NCBI GenBank assembly: GCA_024276995.1 | Contig: JAJRWB010000052.1 | Span: forward strand, 7,501-55,903 | Reading direction: 5' to 3' | Source of the DNA: Candidatus Eiseniibacteriota bacterium | GTDB lineage: Bacteria; Orphanbacterota; Orphanbacteria; Orphanbacterales; Orphanbacteraceae | DNA length: 48,403 bases | Part shown: positions 7,515 to 17,100 of the stretch, piece after piece | How the letters are laid out: the number at the start of each line of letters is the position of its first letter | How positions within the stretch are numbered: the first letter of the stretch is position 1 | The notes under the pieces: model-generated | The model's database searches: none | What the model saw: only the letters and a program-made list of their open reading frames with translations | Told to the model about the DNA's origin: nothing | Made by a program: the position numbers and the translations under genes

Positions 7515-9206
7515 TCAGTTGACCCGGATCACCTCGACCCTGCGGTTTTCCAGACGGCCTTCAGCAGTATCGTTCGAGGCAATCGGCTGCTCCTCGCCGA
7601 ACCCCTTCGCCGAAAGGCGACCGGAGTTCACGCCGTGATCGATGAGATACTGCATCACCGCTTTCGCCCGCGCTTCGGAAAGACTCTTGTTGTACGCCGC
7701 GTCACCGACCGCGTCGGTGTGGCCCTGAATCTCGATTTTCACATCGGGATTCGCGTCGAGAGCGCGCACCAGCTCGTCGAGGATCTGCTGCGAACCGATT
7801 TTGAGCTTCGCCGAATTGAACTCGAAGTGAACGCCGTTCAGGTTCTCCCGGGGGGCGATGTCCGGGCAACCATCGTCATCCATATAGCCGTTGTACGTCT
7901 CGGCGTTGTTCATGCACCGATCCTGGGCGTCGGCAATGCCGTCCTGGTCATTGTCCGTGTCGGGGCAGCCGTCTTCATCCTCGAAGCCGTCGAAATCCTC
8001 CGCTTCGCGGATGCACTGATCGTTGACGTCGAGGATACCGTCCTTGTCCTGATCGTCCAATTCCGGGCAGCCGTCGGCGTCTTCGATTCCGTCGAAATCC
8101 TCCGCCTCATCGGGGCACGAATCGAGTTCATCGATAATACCGTCGCCGTCATTATCGAATTCCGGGCAACCGTCCTCATCCTCGAAACCGTCGAAATCTT
8201 CGGCGGAGTCGGGACAAAGATCGTCATAGTCCGGGATACCGTCGCCGTCCTGGTCGCGCTCGCGCTCACCGAAGGCGAGGTTCAGCGACAGGCGATGGTT
8301 TTCGCCGAGGAACGATTCCATTTCGTTCACGAATGCATAGTCGATGCCGATACCGTAGAACTTCGGGACACGAAGACCGAGACCGAGGGACCAACCCTCG
8401 TCCTGGTTATCACGACCGAGATCGCTCACACCGGCACGGATCGCCATGAGATAACCGGGGTGGTACTCGAACCACGCCTCGGTACCGACATGGAACACCG
8501 TCTCATCGTCCTCGGTGTGTTCCACGTCCGCAGCGATCGTCAGATCGCCGATCGGCTTGAGAGCCACGCCGCCCCGAAGGTTGAACGGCACCTGCTCATC
8601 GCCGATTTCAGACCAGAGATCCTGGACCGTCACGCCGAAGCCGACATACCGGTTCGGTTCGAAGAAGGTTCCCACATCGATGCCGCCACCCGACTGCGAC
8701 TTATTGTCGATCTCCTGGTCGAAGATCTTACCCGAAACACCGAACCCGAACGGCCCATACTGCCGCGCGATGGTCAGATGAATCAGGTTGTCGGTCAGGT
8801 CGAAATTGCCCTGCGACGCACCGAACGAACTCCGGCTCTCGAAATCGTCCCAACCCGCGTTCGTCCAGCCGATACCGATCGAGGCCATGGAGAACGTCTG
8901 GGCATAGCCGAAGAAGTTGTGGCTCCTGTCATAGTCATAGGAACCGGTGTACATGAATGTGAACGCGAGATTGTCGACGCGCGACACACCCGCCGGGTTC
9001 CACATGATCGCCGTCGGGTCGTCCGCGACGGCGGTGAAGGCCCCGCCCATACCGAGGGCACGCGCGCCCACGCCGATCCGGCTATACGCGGCGGCGTGGT
9101 TGTCGCTCTGATTCCCACCGGCGAACAGGGGGCCTGCGGTTCCGACGAGAAGAGCAATGCTTCCGACGGCCGCCAGGACCGCTACAGCTCTGCCTCGAAA
9201 ACGCAT
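7515..9206 (-). CDS. PorV-type barrel / TSP3 calcium repeats / OmpA C-terminal hybrid
   Basis: A 563-aa outer-membrane protein. Residues 1-29 are a signal peptide ending LFA. From about 35 to 330 is a PorV/UPF0164-type beta-barrel, with the hallmark GARALGMGGAFTAVADDP and WNPAGVS near the start. From about 330 to 460 are four thrombospondin type 3-like calcium repeats of D-x-D-G-D-G-I type ending in DGCP. The C-terminus is an OmpA peptidoglycan-binding domain (VHFEFNSAKL, then GHTDAVG and NKSLSEARA). The ATG at 9206 has AGGAGGATCA upstream. In type IX secretion PorV is the outer-membrane shuttle that hands cargo to the sortase. Here a PorV-like barrel is tethered to the wall and lies just downstream of a giant cargo-like gene; the export role is inference. 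Confidence 0.92.
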   Translation of the reverse strand: MRFRGRAVAVLAAVGSIALLVGTAGPLFAGGNQSDNHAAAYSRIGVGARALGMGGAFTAVADDPTAIMWNPAGVSRVDNLAFTFMYTGSYDYDRSHNFFGYAQTFSMASIGIGWTNAGWDDFESRSSFGASQGNFDLTDNLIHLTIARQYGPFGFGVSGKIFDQEIDNKSQSGGGIDVGTFFEPNRYVGFGVTVQDLWSEIGDEQVPFNLRGGVALKPIGDLTIAADVEHTEDDETVFHVGTEAWFEYHPGYLMAIRAGVSDLGRDNQDEGWSLGLGLRVPKFYGIGIDYAFVNEMESFLGENHRLSLNLAFGERERDQDGDGIPDYDDLCPDSAEDFDGFEDEDGCPEFDNDGDGIIDELDSCPDEAEDFDGIEDADGCPELDDQDKDGILDVNDQCIREAEDFDGFEDEDGCPDTDNDQDGIADAQDRCMNNAETYNGYMDDDGCPDIAPRENLNGVHFEFNSAKLKIGSQQILDELVRALDANPDVKIEIQGHTDAVGDAAYNKSLSEARAKAVMQYLIDHGVNSGRLSAKGFGEEQPIASNDTAEGRLENRRVEVIRVN

Positions 9207-9354
9207 CACACTGATCCTCCTCTCACAGGGATCGAATGAAGTCTTCGCGCCGTCCCCCTTCAGGGACTTGAAGCTCATCCTTTGTTTATGTTCCTCGTAC
9301 ACTTTCCTGCCTTTCTTCATCCTGACAAGGTTCCCGGTCTTCCCGGGGACCTCC

Positions 9355-9389
9355 TCATTTTCGAAGGCCTCGTGGGCCCTCGAAAATGA
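9355..9389. terminator. Long imperfect hairpin downstream of the giant gene
   Basis: TCATTTTCGA and TCGAAAATGA pair with a further GGCC/GGGCC step around a TCGT loop. No U-tract follows on the minus strand, so it may be an mRNA-stabilising or attenuating element between the giant gene and porV-ompA rather than a simple terminator. Confidence 0.55.
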
Positions 9390-9396
9390 AGAGGCG

Positions 9397-9420
9397 GGGG
9401 GGGAGAAGATCCTCCCCCCC
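9397..9420 (-). terminator. G/C hairpin right after the giant gene stop
   Basis: Seven G residues plus AG pair with CTC plus C residues around a 6-base loop, starting 12 bp past the stop codon. Together with the hairpin at 9355-9389 it makes a tandem structure in the 225-bp gap. The U-tract is weak. Confidence 0.5.
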
Positions 9421-9431
9421 TGCCAGGTTGA

Positions 9432-12400
9432 TTAGTTCGTGCCTCCGAAGCGGCGGACGGCGACCTTGACGGTTGCGGTCTTCGTGGCCGCGCCGTCGTT
9501 GGCGACGATCCTCGCGATGTAACCACCGCTCGCCACCATCGTTCCACCACTCGTCGTGCCGGCCCACTGGAACTCGACCTTTCCGGGTCCCACGTTCGGC
9601 AACGCACCCGTCCAGACCAAGTCGCCGGCGAAGTCGAAGATCGAAACCTCCACGTTGGCAGGCCGCTGCCCGCCGAGGAAGAAGGCGAAGTTCGCCTGGC
9701 CTTCGTCCGTGTTGACCGGGTTCGGCCACACCTGGGCGTCCGTGATCTGGAGAACCGAAGCGCCCACCGTCCACGTGTTGGCCACCTCGACCTTGTTGCC
9801 GCTGTGGTCCATGCCGGACATGGTAAGCGTGTAAGCGCCGACTTCGTCGATACCGACGATCTTCATATTCAGCCCGTCGGAGCTGACCGACAGATCCTTC
9901 GCGGTGACTCCGCTAGCGCTATCCTTCGATTTTTCGCCCGCCACCGGGAGGTCGCTCGGATGAACGCCGTCCCAACCCTCGATCACGCCGTTCGGCCCGG
10001 CGAGGGTGATGAGGAGCGTGCTCTCGTCGATACCGGAACCTTCGCTCGTCGATGTCGAATCGATGATCACCACCGAGACCGGAATCTCCGATCCGGGCGC
10101 CACCACCGAGTTCATCACGGGCGTGTTGAAAGTGATCACCGGCGCGCTCGCATCAATGATGAAGCGGCGTGCCACGTACTGGGATCCCACGTTACCGACG
10201 CAGTCGAACGGCCCGAAGATGTACTTCGTGAACTCTTCGTTGTCGTCGTCGCCGGTACCGGCGTCACCCGTGTTGATGTCGAGGCCGATGTGCTCGACCT
10301 TCGACGAGTAGAGCACCACCTCCACTTCCCGTCCGTCGTACGGCTTGAAGTTCACCGTGAGCGGCAGGGAAACGGTCAGATCCTGGTCGGCCGTGTACAC
10401 CGAGTCGTCGCAGTCCGCGGCATCGGAGTACTGGCAGATCGGCGGATCGTAGACGAGCATCGCCGGGGTGGCCGCCTGGATCAGCGCCCGCTCCCAGTAC
10501 TCGTCGATATCGTTCTGGTCGTCTTCGTTGTCGACGAGCCACACGTCCATCTTCAGCCCCATATCCTGGATCGGAATGGTGACCGTATCGGTGCTCGTCG
10601 TCACCGTCACCGTGCTCGAGATCGATCCAGAGCCGGTATTCGTGTTGTTCACGTCGACCGTCACGCCGCTCAACGACTGGAAGAAATCCCCGAAGATGAG
10701 GTTCAACACCGCGTTGATGCTGCTTTCCTGTGTGAACACGCCCGCCTCGTAGTCGCGTATCGTCAGGGCGATCGCGTCACGCGAACCGCCGATGAAGCAG
10801 TCGGTGGTGCTCACGCACGGACCGTTGAGGAAACCACCCGCCCATTCGACCTGCGGCGGAACCACGTCCACCTTGAAGTCGCGCTGGATCGTGTACCAGT
10901 AATCCTCGTCGTCGTTGCGATAGCGGAACGTCAGCGTATGCATACCGCCCGATAGCACGTCGCTCGGGAGCGTCGAATGGCCGTAGTAGTACGTGATGAC
11001 ATTGTCATCATCATTCTCCGCCACATTCACGAGCGTGCCGTTGCCGTCCACGTCGCCGGGTCCACCCGCCCAGAGCCGGTTGTCGATCCACAGCTCCACG
11101 TCGGGCTCGTCGATCGCACTCGACCCCGTCGAATTCTTAAGGAAGTCGGCGATCGTGATGTGGATCTCCGGCGACCCATTCGTGTAGCCGTCACACCACG
11201 GGTAGAACTCGACATTGTTGCCGCTCGAGATACCGATGAGGCTCCACACGTCCTGCGTGCAGAAGTCATTGGTCAGGAACGTCACGACGTTCGCGGTCGT
11301 ATCGATACGGACTTCGCTGATGCCGTCACCGTCCCAATAACCGCCGTCCTCCCAGTACCCGACCAGCAGTTCGCTCTCGTTCACCGTCACCTCGTTGCCG
11401 AGATAGTCGCTTACCGCGAGATCCTCATCGGTGTACCCGATAGAAACCTCGGCCCAGTAACCGTCGGTGAACTCCTGGCAACTCGTGCCGGCGCAATCGA
11501 GGAGGCGAATCTTGTAGGACTGGCCGATCGGCCTGATCCAGAAGCGCTGATCCTCGGACTGCGGGAAGTTCGGGGTATGAGTCGTGGTCATCAGCAACCC
11601 GCCGTACACTCCGTTGCCGGAGGGCACCTTGACCGTCAGGTTGTTGTTATCACCAGGAATGGCGACCGTGCCGCGCGAGCCGCCGCCGTTGGTCACCTCG
11701 TGGACGGCCACGACCTGGCGGATGATATCGATCCGGGCCGGTCCACCGTCATCGGCCTGACCGCTGTCCTCGACGACCGCCGCGTTCACGTAGACGTAAC
11801 CGCCGCAGCCGATCGAATCGAGCAGACTCTTCCATGTGAATCCGGACCATGCGTACTTATCGAGTTCGGCACCGTTGTTCATCGGGTCCATCTCGACGAT
11901 CTCTTCGAAGTTCGCCTCGTCGATGAGGCGATCGGCCGTCACGAGCACCCACGGTTTCGCGATCGAACCCCAGTCGAGGCTATCCACCACGTAGTCGGAG
12001 ACGGATAGCTCGACGTAGAAGTCGGTCTCGTGCGGCGCCACCAGTTCAACCTTGTCGTAAGCGATCCACGGGTCGGTATTCGGATGAACCGGCTCGAGAT
12101 CGCGGTTGAAGCGGTCGGCGACGACCCTAACCACCGTGTACGGCGGGTTCTGGTCGAAGTAGAGCACGTTGCTCGTATCGTCCGACGAAGGAGCGAGAGT
12201 GATCGCCACGGCCCGCAGCTCCATCTCGTCGCCGACAGTCCACATCGTCTCCGGACCGATGTCCATCGACGCGACCCACAGGGAGTCGGGGCTGTCACCG
12301 TCCGGGTTACCGGCCGGCTGAGTCTGGAGACCGAAGGTGACCCACGCGTCGTCGGCCGCCTTGCCGGCCGCACCGTCACCCGCGCCGTCGCCCTGATCCT

Positions 12401-14036
12401 TCTGGATCTTGCGGTACTGGAACATCACCTCGTCGACACGCTGGGTGCACCACTTGGTCGCGTAAACGTTCACCCTCGTGGTCCCGTTGATGTCGTTGAT
12501 GATATCCGGCTCCCAGCAGATCACGGCCGCACGCGGACTGGCGTCGTCGATGACGATCACCGAAATCCAGGGCGAGTATCCATCGTTCCCACATTCGTCC
12601 ACGGCTCTCGCCCGCACGTAGTACGTGCCGGCCTCGAGCGCGGTCGTGTTCCAGTGCGCGACATACAGACCGTTGTCGCCCGTCGGATCACCGAGGTCGA
12701 TGTGATACGCCGTACCGTTCGTGTCGACGGCCACCTCGAAGGAGACCGAATCGACAGCCGTCTCGAGCGGCCCGGGAATGTCCTGCTCATCGTCTGTCGC
12801 CGTGGCGAAGAGTCTCACCGGCTCTCCCGCCTGGATCTCGACCGACACGCCGTTGCTAATCTGAACCTGAAGCGTCGTCTGATCGGTTCCGCTCACGCGG
12901 TCGATCTCGACGTTCGTAATATTGACAACCGGCGCATCGATGTCGATGACCACCTCGGTCGCCATCACCACCCGCGTCGTGTTGCATGCGCTGTCGGTCG
13001 CCGTGACGCGGAAGTCGTACTTTCCACTCGGCGCGAGCGCGTCATCCACGTCCCACGTAGCGGAATAGTAACCCGTTCCGTCGTCGTAGAGCCACTCGGC
13101 GACTCCGGCGCTCGACCAATTCGTCGTGTCCTCGACCGACTTCTTCCATTCGAAGGAGAGTCCCGCGGACGTGTGCAGCTGATCGTCGCTGCTCGTCACG
13201 ATGAGCGGAACCACATGATCACCGTCATCGGCGTAGACGAACGGACACTGCTGTCCCTCCGGCGCGATCACGGTCACCGTCGGAGCAGTCCGGTCGATCA
13301 CGAGGGTAATCGGAGGCGAGCAGCTGCTCCCCTCGTTCGAGTTTCCGGCATCGTCGAAAGCGATCGCCCGGAAGAGGATCTCCCCTTCAGGCAGCGCGTC
13401 CGAATCCCACGTGGTGAGACGCCAACCGAAGTCGCCGTACTGAACGAGGTCCTGGTCGGCCAACGTCCACGTCTCTCCGTTGTTGGTGGAGTATTCGAAC
13501 GCCACCTTCTCCACATCGGTTTCACCGCCGAGGATCGTGGCGGTTAGCGACGCGAAGCCGCGAATCCGCTCATGATCGGGCTGCTCGACCGGATCGTGGG
13601 TCCGGCAAAGATCGCTCGTCAGGTGCGTGATCGTCGCGCACGGGGCGGTCGTATCGATCACGCAGAACGTGACGCCGCGACCGGCATTCCAGGCGCTCCA
13701 AACGCTGTCCGTATTGCACACCAGGTCGCTACCCACCGCGACGACATCGTAGCAGTTGCCCACCTCGAGAGCCGGCAGCTGTCTCGCCGTGTTCCACTCC
13801 CAGCTGTACGGCCGGGTGGAGTCGGGATTGACGTCCTTCGAGTCGATCGGGAAGAACCCGTTCGTCGTATCCATCACGAGCCACGAATCGGCGCCCGGCG
13901 TCGAGTCGTCGTGCGACCTCATGTACCAGGTGACCACGATATCGTCATCGGGATCGCCCGTCGAAACCGCGCTGATCGCGACCGGATCGCCACGGTTGAC
14001 CGTCACCTGCCCCTCCGACACACCGTTCACGGCCAC
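9432..14036 (-). CDS. C-terminal part of giant Ig-repeat surface protein, with FlgD-like Ig end domain
   Basis: Continues the gene at 14103-24260 in the same frame after a single TAA (14105-14103). The frame is open right up to that stop, and the GTG at 14036 is only a nominal start. It has no signal peptide of its own, so by itself it would stay in the cytoplasm. It consists of tandem Ig-like modules with recurring endings (FDDAGNSN, TDSACN, VDECGN) and beginnings (VIDRTAPTVTV). The last ~95 residues are a FlgD-like Ig domain: VWPNPVN, VSIFDFAGDLV, a W-A-G-T-T turn, then VASGGYIARI. This kind of domain ends many secreted proteins of FCB-group and related bacteria, often as a sorting or anchoring module. 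It reads into the PorV-OmpA gene 225 bp further on. Confidence 0.85.
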   Translation of the reverse strand: MAVNGVSEGQVTVNRGDPVAISAVSTGDPDDDIVVTWYMRSHDDSTPGADSWLVMDTTNGFFPIDSKDVNPDSTRPYSWEWNTARQLPALEVGNCYDVVAVGSDLVCNTDSVWSAWNAGRGVTFCVIDTTAPCATITHLTSDLCRTHDPVEQPDHERIRGFASLTATILGGETDVEKVAFEYSTNNGETWTLADQDLVQYGDFGWRLTTWDSDALPEGEILFRAIAFDDAGNSNEGSSCSPPITLVIDRTAPTVTVIAPEGQQCPFVYADDGDHVVPLIVTSSDDQLHTSAGLSFEWKKSVEDTTNWSSAGVAEWLYDDGTGYYSATWDVDDALAPSGKYDFRVTATDSACNTTRVVMATEVVIDIDAPVVNITNVEIDRVSGTDQTTLQVQISNGVSVEIQAGEPVRLFATATDDEQDIPGPLETAVDSVSFEVAVDTNGTAYHIDLGDPTGDNGLYVAHWNTTALEAGTYYVRARAVDECGNDGYSPWISVIVIDDASPRAAVICWEPDIINDINGTTRVNVYATKWCTQRVDEVMFQYRKIQKDQGDGAGDGAAGKAADDAWVTFGLQTQPAGNPDGDSPDSLWVASMDIGPETMWTVGDEMELRAVAITLAPSSDDTSNVLYFDQNPPYTVVRVVADRFNRDLEPVHPNTDPWIAYDKVELVAPHETDFYVELSVSDYVVDSLDWGSIAKPWVLVTADRLIDEANFEEIVEMDPMNNGAELDKYAWSGFTWKSLLDSIGCGGYVYVNAAVVEDSGQADDGGPARIDIIRQVVAVHEVTNGGGSRGTVAIPGDNNNLTVKVPSGNGVYGGLLMTTTHTPNFPQSEDQRFWIRPIGQSYKIRLLDCAGTSCQEFTDGYWAEVSIGYTDEDLAVSDYLGNEVTVNESELLVGYWEDGGYWDGDGISEVRIDTTANVVTFLTNDFCTQDVWSLIGISSGNNVEFYPWCDGYTNGSPEIHITIADFLKNSTGSSAIDEPDVELWIDNRLWAGGPGDVDGNGTLVNVAENDDDNVITYYYGHSTLPSDVLSGGMHTLTFRYRNDDEDYWYTIQRDFKVDVVPPQVEWAGGFLNGPCVSTTDCFIGGSRDAIALTIRDYEAGVFTQESSINAVLNLIFGDFFQSLSGVTVDVNNTNTGSGSISSTVTVTTSTDTVTIPIQDMGLKMDVWLVDNEDDQNDIDEYWERALIQAATPAMLVYDPPICQYSDAADCDDSVYTADQDLTVSLPLTVNFKPYDGREVEVVLYSSKVEHIGLDINTGDAGTGDDDNEEFTKYIFGPFDCVGNVGSQYVARRFIIDASAPVITFNTPVMNSVVAPGSEIPVSVVIIDSTSTSEGSGIDESTLLITLAGPNGVIEGWDGVHPSDLPVAGEKSKDSASGVTAKDLSVSSDGLNMKIVGIDEVGAYTLTMSGMDHSGNKVEVANTWTVGASVLQITDAQVWPNPVNTDEGQANFAFFLGGQRPANVEVSIFDFAGDLVWTGALPNVGPGKVEFQWAGTTSGGTMVASGGYIARIVANDGAATKTATVKVAVRRFGGTN

Positions 14037-14102
14037 CTGAGCGGTGGGCGCGGTCTTGTCGAGAATGAAGGTGTACGCCGTCGCGATGGTTTCATAGTTC
14101 TC

Positions 14103-17100
14103 TTAAAGATCGACGGCATAGACATAGACGGTGTACGTCCCTTCCTTCCATTTCGGAAGTCCGGTCGTCGCGTCCCTTTCATTGCCGTCCCAGCCGACGA
14201 TCCAACGCGGCACCAACTGGAAGCCGTCGGTCATCGCCGTGGCGCTTTCATCGGCGCCGATCACCAGGGTATCGCCGTCGGGATCGATCGCCATGAACCA
14301 CACCGTCGCGATCCCGCTGTCACCGACCGCCGTCTCGGCGGTCAGCACGATCTGGTTCCTCCAGGTGATCGTCTGGCTGTTCAGCACCGACTCGTCGATC
14401 TGGCGCGGATAGGTGTCGCAGGTTTCGCCGGTCACATCGACGAGCCTCGTACCCTTCGGAGCGTCCTTGTCCTCAACACGGATCGTGTTGAGACATTCGG
14501 ACCGGTTCCCCGGAGAATCGTATGCCCACGCACCGACCATGATGTCGCGATCCTTGACGAGCGGCTCGGGAGTGGTCCACGTGATCTCACTGGTCCACTT
14601 CGTCGCCGGAGTATCAAGCGAGTCGGGCGTCGGGTTGTCGTCCGTACCGATGATCACCGTGTCACCCGAAACGGGGGCGACGTACCAGTATGTCACGTGG
14701 TCGATATCGGTGCGGAAGAGATTGTCCGGCCCGTCGTTCCCCGTGTTGTCCTGACCGAACCACCGGAGCATCACGTCGTCGCCGGCCGCGACCTGCCCGA
14801 TTTCCCCGTCGGCAACGGCGGCGTCACCGAAGAAGAGGCATGTCGGGGCGACCGTATCGACGGCGGCCACGGTGAAGTCGGGATCGAGGATGTTGGTGTT
14901 GCACGCATAATCGGTGGCCTTCACGCGCCACTGGTAAACGGCCGTCGGATCGATGAGATCGGTCTCGCTGATCCAATCGGCGGCCGGCACGCGGCCCCAC
15001 CAGAAGTATTTGCCGTCGACCGTGCTCTGCGGCTCGAAGTCGAGCATGAGATCCTCGGAGTCGAAGATCTGCAGATTCGCCCAGTCGCCGAGGTTCAGGT
15101 TCTCCGTCCTGTCCTTGCGGAACTGGACGACCATGCTGGAGATGTCGGCATCCGGTGTGTAGACCCGGAACGTCACCCATCCGGTGGTCGGATCGGGCAT
15201 GATCACGTCGCTCGAGTGATCGACAATGCCGTCATCACTGTACTGCGTCACGCCATCGATGAACGCGGTCATCGTGTAGTCGACGCTCGGGTTGTCCCGG
15301 TCGACCGAAACACGCGTCTTGAGCGGCGTGGGATCAGGATTGCCGTCGAGGTCCCTAGCGAGGAACCAGATATCGACGTCCGCCGTCGAGCCTTCGCTCG
15401 CGAAGGCATTCGCATTCCACCGCAGGCTGACGGAGCCGTCAACCGCAACGTCGTTGGTCGACGACACGAGCTGTGCGCTCCCGTCCACCGGCTGCACCCA
15501 CAGCTCCACGATGGAGATCCTGTTCTTCGAGTCGAGAATCTTACCGTTCACGTACACCGAGTCGCCCGACAACGCGAGATGCGGGTCGGCGATCGAAACG
15601 GTGTCGCCACAGGAGTTCGTCACCGTAAGGATGCACGCCGCCGGGCCGACGGTGTCGTTCACCGCCACGATGACCGGCTGCACGTCGTTCTTATCCGTCT
15701 CGTTGCACGCCGAGTCGACACCGACGGCGAGGAACTGAACGTACTGGTCTTCCTGGAGGTCGAGCCAGTTGGTGGCGAACTTGACGCACACCTCGTTCAT
15801 TCCGTCCGCGGCGACCCACTCGTTGTCCGAGCCGTCGACCGGTGTCGGGTCGATCGTCTTCCAGAATCCGGACGATTCCGCGAAGAAGAACTTGTAGTAG
15901 TCGAGACCGACCGCGTCTTCTGCGGATGCCGGCTTGGCGCACACCGTGAAGGTGTCGCCGAACACGACCACCGTCCCCTGCGCGGGCGACGTCATGATCA
16001 CCATCGGCGCCGTGAGATCGACACGGATCGTGCCGTCCTCGTAGATCACCGTATTCCAGCCGTCGTCCTTGATGACCACGCGGAGCTGGAACGAGTAATC
16101 CGCCTCGTCCGCTTCATCGGTCTCACCGTCATTATCGTTATCGATGTTATCCGTGCCGGGATCGTACTTCGTAGGCCACTGACCCTTGAAGACCCACCCG
16201 TCGGTATCGCCGGCCCAAGTCTCGCCACCGAGTTCCACCCACCGCGTCTTCGAATCGTCGGTGGCGAACTGGAAGGAGACCTCGTCCATGGCGAGGATAT
16301 CTTCGATGTTGCCGTTTTCACCGTCGCGCACGATCACGGTGATCGTGAAGCTGTCGCAATCCGAGTCGTGCGAAACGATCCTCGGATCGACGTACATCGC
16401 TTCCACGACCGGAGCCACGCAGTCGATGATGAACACCACCGGACCCTGGGCGCTCGTCAGGTTGTTCCCCTCGCGGCCGTTGTTCCCCCAAGCGGTGGCC
16501 ACGGCGTAATGCGCGCCGTCGACCAGTTCGGAGGTGAAGTTCCGGTGCCAGAAGTCGGAGCGGACCACGATGTTCGATGAACCCGTAGCCAGGTTCCGGC
16601 GATCGCTGGAGACGATCTTCTCGTCGCCCGACATATCGATGTCGAACCGGTAGGGATAGGTCACCGTACCGCTCGTCACGACGATCGGAACCTGCGCGCC
16701 CCACCAGCCGTCGCCGGCGGCACCGTCGTTGTGCGCACCGTCGTCGTACATGGTGTAGTACGTCGAGAAATTCCAGAAGAGACGAACATTCTCGATCGAA
16801 TCGGCGAAGATCGCCACCGAATCGAGGAGGTAGTCGTCCTGCTGCATCGTGATCGTGAGGCTGAGCGTGTCGCCCTCGACATAGTGCGTCAGAGCGTAGT
16901 TCGTCCCGCCGTCGAAGGCGAGCCGGACCGAATCGGCCGACACGGAATCGACATAGACGAACGCGTCATACTCGATGCCGCACAGCTTCGTCTTATTGTG
17001 GTGACCATTCGTCTTCCGGAGCGGGTTGCCCGGGTCGTTGTAAACGGTGAAAGGCGATTCCTCATCCCAGAAGAAACCGTGGAGTGTCACTTCAGGACCG

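Noticed and set aside
7900-8280. DNA-level repeats in the PorV-OmpA gene as a CRISPR or satellite
   Set aside because: The repeats encode TSP3 calcium modules and vary as protein repeats do; there are no spacers of constant length.
6960-9239. 759-codon plus-strand frame over mazG and the PorV-OmpA gene
   Set aside because: It crosses two clear genes and their terminator and has shadow-type composition.
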